Assembly (NCBI RefSeq): GCF_000204055.1 | Contig: NW_006768793.1 | Span: forward strand, 463,983 to 527,982 | From: Melampsora larici-populina 98AG31 | Lineage: Eukaryota; Basidiomycota; Pucciniomycetes; Pucciniales; Melampsoraceae | Direction: 5' to 3' | Length of the DNA: 64,000 nucleotides | In this document: positions 45,701-55,600 of the stretch, in pieces | Numbering within the stretch: the first letter of the stretch is position 1 | Layout of the letters: each line of letters starts with the position of its first letter | Position numbers and translations under genes: made by a program | The notes under the pieces: generated by a model | The model's database searches: none | What the model saw: the letters and a program-made list of their open reading frames with translations, nothing else | What the model was told of the DNA's origin: nothing

Positions 45701-47172
45701 ATTTCCAAATGAAGGATGTACATCCACCACAGTTCGGATAGGATCAGTGCCTGCATGAGCACGGCCAACCTAAATGTGAACATTGAGTCAGAATGATGAT
45801 TTTATCTTATACAAAAAATTGTTGATATACATTACCTTTAATCCCAAAGGTCCTGTCTTGGGGTCATTGACGACCATGTCCTTCAGCTGGCTCTTAGACA
45901 TAGGATCCGCCTTTTTCGCCTCAGGCCAAACATGCCGGTGATCACCTTGATGTCGCAGTATACGCCACGGGTTTTCTGTCTTCTCTTCGTCAAATCGACA
46001 TCGCGCAGAGCACTCGATGTGCACCTGAAGCCCTTCACAGCTACTGATAGGGCATGGTTCGCACCTGGCAGATCCAAAATTAATATGAGAAACATAAGTA
46101 TTGGAATGATTATACTTATGTCAAATAAGCAAATCACAACTTACCGATTTAAGAGTTTTTCGATCATTTTGTGGCCGGTTGGAGGTGAACCAGCAAAAGG
46201 GCAACCAGTGTTGGAACATTTCATCACCCCGAGGCAGGTGAATTGTAAGATTTTCCAATATTTATGAGAGGAATCGGTCTTCATCGTGTGCGTCCAACCG
46301 ACAAATCCGAAGTTCTTCACCTTTTCATCAGGTGGGCATACAAAAACCGTATCTCCATTGGGGTACTTAGGATACCCTTGTGCATCGACTACAGAACCAA
46401 AGTCGATAAAGGTGGTATGCTGGGATTTATCGGTTATCAGCTGGAGTTGTGGCCGTTTGACCAGGTGGGTTACATTTTCAGAATGAGTTTCTGAGATGGC
46501 ATCGTCTGGAATTGAATTTGATGAGCGGCGCTTCCTCTTCCTGCCCTTCTTCTTTGATTTTGTCTGTTCTTGGGGATAAGAAAGATCTTCGGCTTCGTTA
46601 TCAATTGGTGAAGGGATTTGATGATGCTTCTTCTTGGATTTCTTAGAATTAAGAGGTGATCCAGATTCTGATCTTTCGAATTGACTTCTTTCGAGTTGAT
46701 TTTGTTTTTCCTTTGAATTCTTCGATTTCTTCTTACTTTTTGACTTTTTCACAATCTTGGTCTTCAAACTTGGCGTAGGGGAATCGGAGTCTGTCATGGT
46801 GACAAGGTCTGAGCTCGATAACGTGATACCTGAGCTAGAAGGACCGATTTGGCTAGATCTGAGAGGAGTCAATGGAATGAAATTAAGCCGACGATGAGGA
46901 GTCGATGGAATGACACTCGATGGTCTATCTTTTGTAGGATCAAGATGATTCGAGGGTGACAGATTATCTGTCAAATGACCTCCTTTCAAACTAGACAGGT
47001 CACATCCTTCCTCTCCAGCGGAGAGGGAATGTACTTGGCCCATTGTTGGGTCACAGAAAGAATAATGTGTTGAAAAGATGACGAATTGGGAATGAAAGTA
47101 TTTGCAACTTGTCGAATACGAGTGAGAGTGACCTTTAAAGTCTAAAGTCCTTGCTTGGAAGTCAACCATCAA
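42743..47172 (-). CDS. MULE-type transposase fused to a USP-like cysteine-protease domain (element A)
   Basis: Multi-exon gene on the minus strand. N-terminal part (47172 to about 46500) is basic and Ser-rich with Lys tracts. A GCM/WRKY-like zinc finger follows (about 46250-45880): TCLGVMKCSNTGCPF, then CEPCPISSCEGLQVHIECSA and RHQGDHRHVWPEA. The RNase H-like core has Asp in LLSDVTYRFF (45393-45395), Asp in VDFSQAQKVGF (45183-45185), the Cys/His stretch LHGCSQYFSQAV, and Glu in STTNGQESMHR (44682-44684), as expected of MULEs. The C-terminal part (44412-42743) resembles a ubiquitin-specific protease. Its Cys box is NRCWQSSTLESL (Cys at 44206-44208), it has a CRKC pair, and its His box is WGGLHYWCKVV (His at 43441-43443) followed by VWHYDE. 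The protein ends in a basic tail (KAGRARAVRAKRGVKKV). I see no stop or frameshift in the joined exons. The start could instead be the Met at about 47042. Confidence 0.78.
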
Positions 47173-47299
47173 GAAGCCCTTCTTCCACTCTCACGGATGA
47201 TATGTGGGTATCTTGTTTGTTTGGACGCAAGAGTTTATATCTTTCGATCACTTGCATGTATTTGCGTCTGATATTTACAATATCAGGTAGGTATTTTCA

Positions 47300-47644
47300 T
47301 GCGATGTTAGTTGATGAATCGGTGTAATAAGTGTCGGTGTAAAACTCAACTTCAAGCGTGAGGTTTGGGATTTTTACATTGTACCCTTTTACACCGGAAA
47401 ATGTGGTGTAATGGGGTTTGGTGTAAAAGTCGAGATTACCAGGGTACCCGGGATTTTTACACCGGACCACTTTACACCGCATTATCCGGTGTAAAAATCC
47501 CGGTGTAAAAATAAATATGTACCCCGGGTACATTACTTTTACACCGTATCGATTACACTTAATTTATTTACACTGTCTCAAAAAAATTGGATACGGTGTA
47601 AAATTGCACTTAATGGGTTTTTTTTTTTAATTTTACAGCTATTC
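47300..47644 (-). repeat. Inner part of the right TIR of element A
   Basis: Inverse of part of 41890-42235, with the same CGGTGTAAAA words and the same A-tract context. It is cut at the TA (47645-47646) where element B begins. The outer part is at 54680-54742. Confidence 0.85.
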
Positions 47645-47937
47645 TAGAAAGTCGTGTCATGGTGGCACTTTTCTTGGGTTTTTCCCCCAGCGCCACAGGC
47701 AGATACAGGCGCAGCGGGCCTGAACAACCCGTGACCCCCAAACCCTGACACAGCCCATCGGGCCCAAACAACCCATTGAGAAAAATTTTTTGTCGCATTG
47801 AGAATTTTTTTTTTGCCGCATCGAAAAATTTTCCGCCCCAACAGTTTGTCACACCACCTCTTCAACGGTTTGTTCGTTTCGCTTTTGTTTGGTGAAACCA
47901 TCATTCTGACTCTTTCAAATCCCCCTTCTAGGCATGC

Positions 47938-48037
47938 NNNNNNNNNNNNNNNNNNNNNNNNNNNNNNNNNNNNNNNNNNNNNNNNNNNNNNNNNNNNNNN
48001 NNNNNNNNNNNNNNNNNNNNNNNNNNNNNNNNNNNNN
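47938..48037. other. Assembly gap (100 N) in element B
   Basis: The gap interrupts the 5' part of the transposase gene, so its start codon and first exons cannot be read. Confidence 1.
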
Positions 48038-48812
48038 CGACGAAGACAGGGATTTCAGTGGGAGTTACTGGCCGGTAATCGTGCTCTGTACTTGGACGAG
48101 TATCGCCACGCAGTTATTCGACGTACCGGCAAATGGGTCTCGTTACAAACCATTGCGAGCGATCTGAAGGATCGACTACACCTCACCCTCAAGAAAGCCC
48201 GCACTGTGCACCCTAACCAGAGCCCTTCGAAGAGAGCGCGGTATCTACACACAGTTGGAGCGTTGAACCCCAACATGCTCGTTTTCCTAGGTCCGTCATT
48301 CCTTCCGCCTGGCAGATTGTGACTGCATCACTAACTTTTACCTTGTCCAATCCAGACGAGTGCTCAGTTCAAGAGAGGCATCTTGGCAGGCAGTTTGGTC
48401 GCGCTAGACGAGGGGAACGGACTACCCGAATACCTTGGAGCCGTGGTGGCAAAAGGTTTTCTCTTCTACCAGCTATTTTCAAAGGTGGTGTATTAGCGCT
48501 GGACTGCCAAGAAGGAAGTTATCTGCGACGAGATTTTGAGGGCTTCCTCAAACATCGTTTGGTAGGCTCATTTTCCCTTTCTTTGACTCTCATCTTGATG
48601 ATATTGACTGGTGACCCCCATAGTTTCCAATGATGAACCCATACCCTGAGGTCAACTCCGTCTTAGTAATGGACAATGCTAGAATCCACCACGGGGGCCG
48701 TATTGAAGAACTTGCGTCAGAGAGAGGAATCCGATTATTGTATCTCCCACCTTACTCACCCGATCTGAATCCGATTGAGAAGGCATTTAGTGTCCTCAAA
48801 TCCTACTTTTGA
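48038..48812 (+). CDS. Tc1/mariner-type DDE transposase (5' partial, premature stop)
   Basis: Cuts and joins transposon DNA at TA sites. The readable part has an N-terminal helix-turn-helix region (TGKWVSLQTIASDLKDRLHL) and a family-typical SPSKRARYLHTVGALNPN. Two short introns lie at about 48290-48354 and 48561-48624. The catalytic triad is Asp in FLDECSV (split by intron 1), Asp in VMDNARIHH and Glu in SPDLNPIEKAF. There are 34 residues between the second Asp and the Glu, hence DD34E. A TGA at 48810-48812 ends the frame right after LKSYF. The same frame then runs on for 42 codons (RTQVLIQTATDEKMDV ... CGYWV) to a TAG at 48937-48939, so this TGA is probably a nonsense mutation that removes the C-terminal tail. 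The 5' part is lost in the N run. Confidence 0.85.
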
Positions 48813-49085
48813 CGTACCCAAGTACTCATCCAAACCGCGACGGACGAGAAGATGGATGTAATCATGGATGTCACATGGGACTTGTTCTCAGGCGCACTCA
48901 TGCACAAATTGTATGCTGTATGCGGCTATTGGGTTTAGACGTCTATTAGCGATTGTAGATGAACGATAAGTAGCAAGTAGCTTGTAGTTAGTTTTGATTT
49001 AATGTTCAATTGATTCAAAAAATATCTCTGATTGATTCCAATCACCTCACCCCGATAATTTTGACCTTATACAAATGGTTTTTTA

Positions 49086-49222
49086 ATCATCAATGCCTTG
49101 TGACTTGTGCGAGCAAGAAATCGATGTAACGAGACTCGTTCTCGTTACATCTTATCATCAATGCCTTTTGAGTTGTGCGAACGAGAAATCGATGTAACGA
49201 GACGCGTTCTCGTTACATCGAT
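49086..49222. repeat. Two tandem 68-bp units, each with a strong hairpin, between the genes of element B
   Basis: The units start ATCATCAATGCC at 49086 and 49154. Each holds a near-perfect inverted repeat, ATCGATGTAACGAGA against TCTCGTTACATC(GAT). A third, shorter stem (CTCTATC/GATAGAG) follows at about 49255. They lie between convergent genes and may act as 3' processing or termination structures. That is inference. Confidence 0.75.
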
Positions 49223-49651
49223 TGGTGAACAAGTTGGGCCCTCATTACTCCTTCTCTATCATCCGCTGCGATAGAGAGGTGAACATTTTTGGGGTAGCAG
49301 TCTGGCCAGAAACGTAACAGGACACAAGGTTAAGGGGCACATGTCATTGTGGGCATAAAAGTGTGAAATGACCGGTAATCACTTAAGACTCATGATTGCA
49401 TCAAAACGCTCAAACACAAATGGGCCGAGAGCGTCCAACAAAAGGATGAGTCATAACAATCGACTCTAACATTGAATCGCACATTGTAACACAGCACCAA
49501 GGGGAAAAGAATAAGAAAACATAACATTTCCAGAGAGACCGTAGTTCTGAACCTTGATCAAACATTGATAATGTTTGATACACATAGAACCATTGAGTAA
49601 CGTGAACAGACATAGAACATGACCTTTGAGCAATGATTACCGAGGCAAAAC

Positions 49652-52108
49652 TCAAAGCGATTTGAGATGATGGTTAAACTTTGGAACAGCCTTGTGAAGG
49701 TCATTGGCGTGAGCGAAGGGTATTCCCATGCTTCGAAAGCTATCCAAATTGTAAGTTGAGCGGTCCAAAAGCCTTCTAAACGAGTCAATACCTTCATTAG
49801 ATAAAATCTCGCGAGTCTTCTTCATGTTGGCCTTGATGCCCGCGAAGATGAGAAACGCTTTGAACTCTGGTATCACTGGGGGCGGGGATAACCGAAGGGC
49901 CTCAGACGGGGTTTGTGGATAAGTCGGTCCAGATGGTGGAGGTCCAGGCTGGCCAGTCCCCAGCGGTGGAATGGGCTGATTGGTTGGAGAGGGAAAAGCG
50001 GCTGAAGGAAAGGGTTGTCCATAATAGTTGTGGTGGACTACAGTAGCTCCGGAAGTGGGCGTGGCCTGAGGTGTAACAGATAAGCCAAGAAGAACGTTCT
50101 TCTCCTTCTCGTAGTCAGCAACAGGAAACCAACAAAATTCTGGGCGTTTGGTCGGCGGGTTAACTTCGTCTACCCCGGGTACATCGTCAGCCTGTGAAAC
50201 AGAGATGGAGACGTATGAGTATCAAATTCAAGACGAAAAAATGAGGATGTCAGAAGCATAATGACTTACCCAATCATTTGCCCATGTGCGAATACGCGCA
50301 GTGTTGAGAAGCATGCAAAGGCCATGGTCTTTGGGATTGATAAGTCGGCCAATGTTTTCGCCGGCCTTGAAGTCTTTGGAGAATCGCGTCCACAACTTCT
50401 TGTTATAACGTTCGCCGAGGGATAAAATGCCAGACTAATAGGCCAAAGGGATATATCAGTGTTGGTCGAGCAGTGCGTGAAACACTAGGAGGAAGGTGAC
50501 TTACACCTACAGAGTCGTCCGATTCGGGGTGAGCCTCCGAATCCGACGAAGGAGCCTTAGGTGTGTTCCTTTGGCGCGCGAGTTCCAAGTTGCGATTAGC
50601 GTTGGCGGTTAGCTTCGGATTTTTGTGGAAAATTTTGCACCCCATGACCGTGCTTGCAGGAACCGACTGGCAAAGGCCCATGAACTCCCTGAAAGAATCT
50701 TCATCTTCAAGGGCCATTTTGATGGCCTTATGTTGACGTGACCCGTGGATGAAACCTTGAATCTCCACGGTCTGGTCAGGGTCATACCACGCCGATTTAA
50801 GAGCCTCAGAGACCCAGGGGCGATTTTTGTCGCAGGTTTGAAATAATTTGAGTTTGAATATGACAAAGGGGAAGTTTTGGTGTAAAAGCACAAGTTTATT
50901 GGCGACCTTGGGGCAGTAATTCTCGTACTTGGTAACTGGTGCCTTGTTCCAACTAGTTCGTGCACCGGGTGTTTTCTTACTTTTTTTGCTGTTAGAAGGC
51001 GCGGCGTCGGGGGGGACTACAAGTTGCCAAAAATTAAATGATACTTGAAATGTACGAGCTGTCTCGCCAGTCGAATCGAATACGTCGCCGGCGTCTGGGT
51101 TACTCATGGATTTTGAGGCTTTTTCGGTAGTGGTGTGCGGGTCAAAACAATCTAGAGGTAGGTCTACAGATGAACCAAAGGTAAGTTGAAGACCTACCTC
51201 TGTATTCCCGATAGAGAGGAAAGATACGGACCTTCAGCTTCATCCGGACCATCGTGGGTCACATTCGCAGGTCCAGTTGGAGCAACTTTGGCGACTGAGC
51301 CACTGCCAAAAAAATCAACAGGTTCTACAAAGAGAATTGGGTAAGTGTCACGCTTTCAAGTTGGATAGAGTAGACAAAGCGATGGAGAGAAAAATGACTG
51401 ACCATCGTCTTCATCCCTCTCTGCAGTGTCCAAGGCAGCCAAAGTGGCTGGCCTCTTGTTCAAGGCTCTTGTTTTGGAGATCGGTGTAGCAGCGGTCGAC
51501 AGGGTAGAGTAGACAGTGGATGGTGAAGGGTTTGGGGTCAATTGAGGCGAGTTGAAGATCAAAGGGTTTATGTGGGGGTTGATGGCGGAAAGCGAGGACG
51601 ATTGTGAGCTGAGGACAGAGGGTGGAGGTGGAGCATCATTCCACTTGGCTATCAAACTCGGCGTAAGTAATGATTCCGCGTGAACAGAGTGTTTGATGGG
51701 ATCCTTCACGGGCGACGTAAGCAGTGATCCGCCACCGGTCCTTGAGGGAGCCAGGTAACATCAGCCTGGTTTCTTTCCGTTGGTCCGACCGAACAATAGC
51801 AGACTTACCGAGGTACACCAACACTGTGTCCCATGAGGGCTTGTGAATACGTGCGAGTCCGTAGAGTACGGGATATGCCATCGATTCGGGCATCGGACCT
51901 GAAGGGAATCAATCCATGTCGTCAGAGGGCTTTCACGATTGAAGAGGAAAAAGAAATGCAAAACCGAAGTGAACTCAAACGAAGGTATGTGAGAATTCTT
52001 GTTGTTGACCATGCTGCGAGTAGTGATTGAAAACGAGCTTGTTTTTTTGACGTTGATTGGGACGTTCTTTGGCTTATTAGAGGGGGAACGGGTGAGGGAG
52101 GTCGTCAT
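49652..52108 (-). CDS. Second gene of element B, unknown function
   Basis: Multi-exon gene whose family I do not recognise. The likely start is MTTSLTRSPSNKPKNVPINV at 52108. An in-frame ATG also exists at 52204. A middle region has LPGSLKDRWRITAYVAREGS and a Ser/Pro-rich stretch (51640-51430). The largest exon (51107-50470) contains SFNFWQLVVPPD, a basic KKSKKTPGARTSWNK and GSRQHKAIKMALEDEDSFRE. Later exons have YNKKLWTRFSKDFKAGENIG and GVDEVNPPTKRPEFCWFPVA, then a Pro-rich linker. The C-terminal 70 residues (FLIFAGIKANMKKTREILSN ... HHLKSL) look like a helical SAM-type domain. The stop is at 49652-49654. It might be a DNA-binding or assembly partner of the transposase. The 5' exon junction near 51900-52000 could not be fixed. 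Confidence 0.6.
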
Positions 52109-52479
52109 TTTATAGGTGTTTGGGGGCGGCCTGCCGGTGGTTGAAGTTGGCCAATGGTTCTTTTTCTTTCCAGGCGGTGGGTGGTTTGAATGGCGACCAA
52201 ACATTGAGACGCCGACCGGCGTTCCAATGTTTGGTAGGCGGTCGAGGTGTTGCTGGCTGAGATTGGATTGAGGGTAGCTGAGCTAGGCATTGGGTCATTG
52301 AACTGGGGGAGCACACACCGACAAACAAAGCCACCAGATCGGTACATGATGGCTTTGGATCAAGCCGGATCAATACCTCAGACTGCCCACTCGAGCTATG
52401 CTGCGCTCCGCGTCACCTGTATTGGGGCTGTATCTGGGGGGGAAAAACCCAAGAAAAGTGCCACCATGACACGACTTTC

Positions 52480-52481
52480 TA
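52480..52481. repeat. TA shared by elements B and C
   Basis: This single TA is both the right duplication of B and the left duplication of C (its partner is 54678-54679). The sequence outside the pair reads ATTC-TA and TA-GAAT, so the original target in element A's TIR was ATTCTAGAAT, itself a palindrome. Confidence 0.8.
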
Positions 52482-54677
52482 CACCACGGAGTGGTCCGGC
52501 CCATCTGCAGACGGGGACGGAGGCCGTCTGCAGACGGGCCTTTTTTTATATAGTCACGGACCGTCTGCAGGTAGGCGCTGGTCCCACCGTATGCAGACGG
52601 CCTTTCGAATATCGCCTGTAGCCAGCCTGCAGGCCGACTGAAGACAGGATGTAGAGGGTTGACTGCCGGTCTGCACCGGTTTGGGACCTGCTCGAGACCA
52701 CTCACAGATAGTGCAAAGGCTCAACAAGAAGCCAGTGAGATGACTGCCAGCCTTGAAATGCGGCTAGCAGACGGTCAATTGGAACAAGCAAAATAAAATC
52801 ATTTTATTGACAGTATCATAATTTTGATCAGATGTGTGTGACAATATTAAGTATAATAGCTACATTATATGAAGATCCAAATCTTTTACTTTTAAACTGA
52901 ATAAACATGGTTCTTTGGTTGAACATAGGAATGATCGGGTGTGGGTGTGAAAGTAGATGATTTCAAAGACTGTTCATTGTGTAGAAAGTTTTGTGGAGAG
53001 CTCCTCAGGTGAAGATTAGAGACGTGTTTGAAGAGTTTAACAAGAGTGTGAATGTGAATGCAGACCGATTGATATGTAGGTTGAGATCTTTCATCGGTAT
53101 TGATACTGAGAAACTGATGGAATTAATTGAGTGAGCAAGAAAACAGTGGATCATTATTTTGAATGTTCATCAAACACTTACAGATGTAATTGCTAACACT
53201 CCAAGTCAATCATAACATCACTCTGAAGAACAAGAATGGATTTGATCTTCATATTGTTCTCGTCTTGGATTACATGCACCACCATCTTCTCTGAATGTAG
53301 AGAGACCCAGGAACACTTGGAATCTTGATGAGAACCATGTCAAGTGGACATTGTACAGGACATCAAGCCAGTGGTTCTTTTGAATTCAAGAACACTGGTT
53401 GAGTCTTGGAAACTTTACATACAAATCGATTTGAAAAATTGTGTTTTTCGTAGTTTGAGAGGTACCATGCGACTAGATTGTGATCGATTTGAGTTAACTT
53501 GACAAAAATGACTGAAAATGGAAAGTACTAACCAGATTTGAGAGATAGAGCAAGCAATTCTAGAGCAACACTTAAGGGAAGGTAAGTGAGGTAAAATGTT
53601 AGGTTTGAGAAGGTCAATCAAAGGTTGAGGTTTGAAATCAGTAATTATACCAGGAGGACGAGCTCATTGAACCATAAAAAGGACATTGGTCGGCTGTGGG
53701 TCATAACAATTCAAGTCGGCTAAAAGATGTTATCGAGGCTGCTGTCCGTAAATGACCAAAGATCCTAAAGTACCAATCAAAAGTTGTCCAATCGAGATTA
53801 GAATATGATTTGAGATCAGAAAAATTTGTGGTAAACCAGTGAGAGCATTTTGAAAGAAGCTGACCAAGTAGATCGATGATAATGGAGTTGATTGAGATAA
53901 CAGAAGCTCGAATACCAAGAATCAAGTTTGGCTAAGATGGCAGAAAGAGTTGGTGAAGGTAATGAATTTGAATCAAAAGGTATCAATGTTAAATGACGAG
54001 ATCATGATCTGAATTCCAAATCCATTTAGAGTACTTAATGTTGAATAAGTTCATGATTTAAAGCTGAAGAAAGTGAAGTTAAGGCTAAAGAGTTTGATGA
54101 GTTGATGGATTAATTAGGTTGAATGAAATTGAGCATAAATTGATGAAGGTTAGCAATTGAAAGTGGTGATTTGATTGATTGAATTGAACCTGGTTATCAA
54201 CCATTCTTTTGTTGATCGAGGAAGATTATCCCAGGTCGTGATAGTTGTTCATGATGTTGGACTTGTTGGAGTTGATTGATGAGATGGTTGGGTGAACTAA
54301 CTTGCCCAGGGTATTTTACCGAGTTTGTTAACTGTGGCTGTCGGGGCCATCCCAAACCGATGAGTTGAGGCAAAATGAAGTCGAGCGGCAGCCAATCTGC
54401 CAGAACCGGCCGCACTTCAGAGCTCCTGCCCTTTCAGCGGCCTGGCAGACGTCTGACAGGCGCTTGCCCGCCCTTTTGCAGACTTAACCATGTACACCAG
54501 CTGCAGTCTGCCTACCAACGGTACTCGATTGGACTGCAGCTGGTATGTAGCCGGTTCTCACAGACCAATTTCAGGCCATTTACAGGCCACTTTCAGGCAA
54601 TTATCCGACGATTTCAGGACCCCGACCACTTGCAGACCTCACCGACGATATTTCTGCTCAAGAACCACTCCGTGGTG
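52482..54677. mobile_element. Element C: 2.2-kb non-autonomous TA-flanked element
   Basis: Ends CACCACGGAGTGGT and ACCACTCCGTGGTG form 14-bp perfect TIRs, each with its own small CCAC/GTGG hairpin. TA lies at 52480-52481 and 54678-54679. GC-rich subterminal zones of about 200-300 bp carry several CTGCAGAC or GTCTGCAG words, while the AT-rich middle has no convincing gene. It is probably moved in trans by a Tc1/mariner-type transposase. Because its TIRs differ from those of element B, B's enzyme need not be the one. Confidence 0.78.
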
Positions 54678-54679
54678 TA

Positions 54680-54742
54680 GAATAATGGACTTTACACCGG
54701 ATAATCCGGTGTAAATCGGTCGGTGTAAAATTCTCCCACCCG
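54680..54742 (-). repeat. Outer part of the right TIR of element A
   Basis: Inverse of 41850-41913: GACTTTACACCGGATAATCC, then GGTGTAAA, TCGGTCGGTGTAAAATT and CTCCCACCCG. The AATAAATATG duplication follows. Confidence 0.88.
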
Positions 54743-54752
54743 AATAAATATG

Positions 54753-55600
54753 AACTGGCCTTTGGACTGGTATCATCAATGTCCATAAGGCTTCTTAGGT
54801 TACTTGCATTTCCCAATCACATGAGCTTTCCCAAACCAGTCTTTGGTAATTTAGTATTTGCAACCTTCCAAATCTCCTTCACGGTGATTTACAGATTTAT
54901 TGAAGAATGATTTGTATCCGAAATCAAGCCTACCATCATCCTATCCAAAATCGTGCTTTGCTCCGACCCATCATCTCTAAGATAACGCTCACCAGGGTAA
55001 GCAAATTTTATTACCGTCTTTTTGAAAGACTCAAGCCCATATTGAAATTCCAAAGGTCATCATTGCCTCGCGACTCCACAAGACATTCACTTTAAGGGAC
55101 ATTGATAAGTTTTAAGTCCATTTTCATTTCTAATTCCACCCGATCCTCTGGTCACCTTCACTAAGCCATCAAGAAAATGATTTTCAACAAAACAGAACCC
55201 ATCAAATTAACGCCGAACTAGAATCACCTCGCCAGCGGGACAGATGATATTGTTACCTGCAAGGCATGGGTTACCAATTCTTGCCAAGTCTTTCAAAAAG
55301 GGTCTTTCCGGATTCCGAACCTTATCATGAGACTACTTTGGCCTGTTCGGAAAGAGCTTGGCAGTGACCTAATAGAATACCAACTTCTGCCGACGATAAT
55401 TTTTCTTGAGTATATAAAAAGCAGACTGATTTCGAGAACTGGCTGAGATTTCTATTCCTCATTTCTCATTCAGATCTACTCTCTTCCATTTCACTTGTGT
55501 GCATAGACTACATATTTTTTTTCTCTTCATACATTACGTCAAAATATCAAACATTTTTCAAATCTTTCTACTACAAAACACTATCAAAACCTTTAACATC
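54753..55600. other. Intergenic region upstream of the small secreted protein gene
   Basis: No gene is seen. It holds the promoter of the gene starting at 55601. Confidence 0.5.
55411..55420 (+). promoter_or_regulatory. TATA box of the small secreted protein gene
   Basis: TATATAAAAA lies 181 nt upstream of the ATG, leaving room for a pyrimidine-rich leader of about 150 nt (CTATTCCTCATTTCTCATTC and onward). Confidence 0.6.

Larger units (their letters stand above)
47647..52479. mobile_element. Element B: Tc1/mariner-type transposon with two genes
   Basis: Perfect 42-bp TIRs begin GAAAGTCGTGTCATGGTGGC. TA dinucleotides stand at 47645-47646 and 52480-52481. A TA duplication and a DD34E transposase (48038-48812, +) are both typical of Tc1/mariner. 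A second, convergent gene (49652-52108, -) fills the other half and is not a standard Tc1 component. A run of 100 N (47938-48037) removes part of the transposase 5' end. The element sits in the right TIR of element A, so it is younger than A. Confidence 0.88.
41850..54742. mobile_element. Element A: Mutator-like transposon with long repeat-rich TIRs, carrying nested elements B and C
   Basis: Left TIR about 41850-42235. The right TIR is split into about 47300-47644 and 54680-54742, because elements B and C are inserted in it. Read inversely, the two right pieces rejoin and follow the left TIR: AATTTTACACCGACC, then ATTTACACCGGAT, then GTAAAATT with an A-tract, CATTAAGTGCAATTTTACAC, and GTACCCGGGGTACA-like words. 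A 9-10 bp target duplication flanks the whole. Without B and C the element is about 5.9 kb and has one gene (42743-47172, -). The TIR length, 9-10 bp duplication and transposase core all fit the Mutator-like superfamily. Confidence 0.88.

Noticed and set aside
41840..54752. Reading 41850-54742 as one 12.9-kb transposon with four genes
   Set aside because: Inner TIR pairs with TA flanks at 47645, 52480 and 54678 show that two other elements are inserted. Their genes do not belong to element A.
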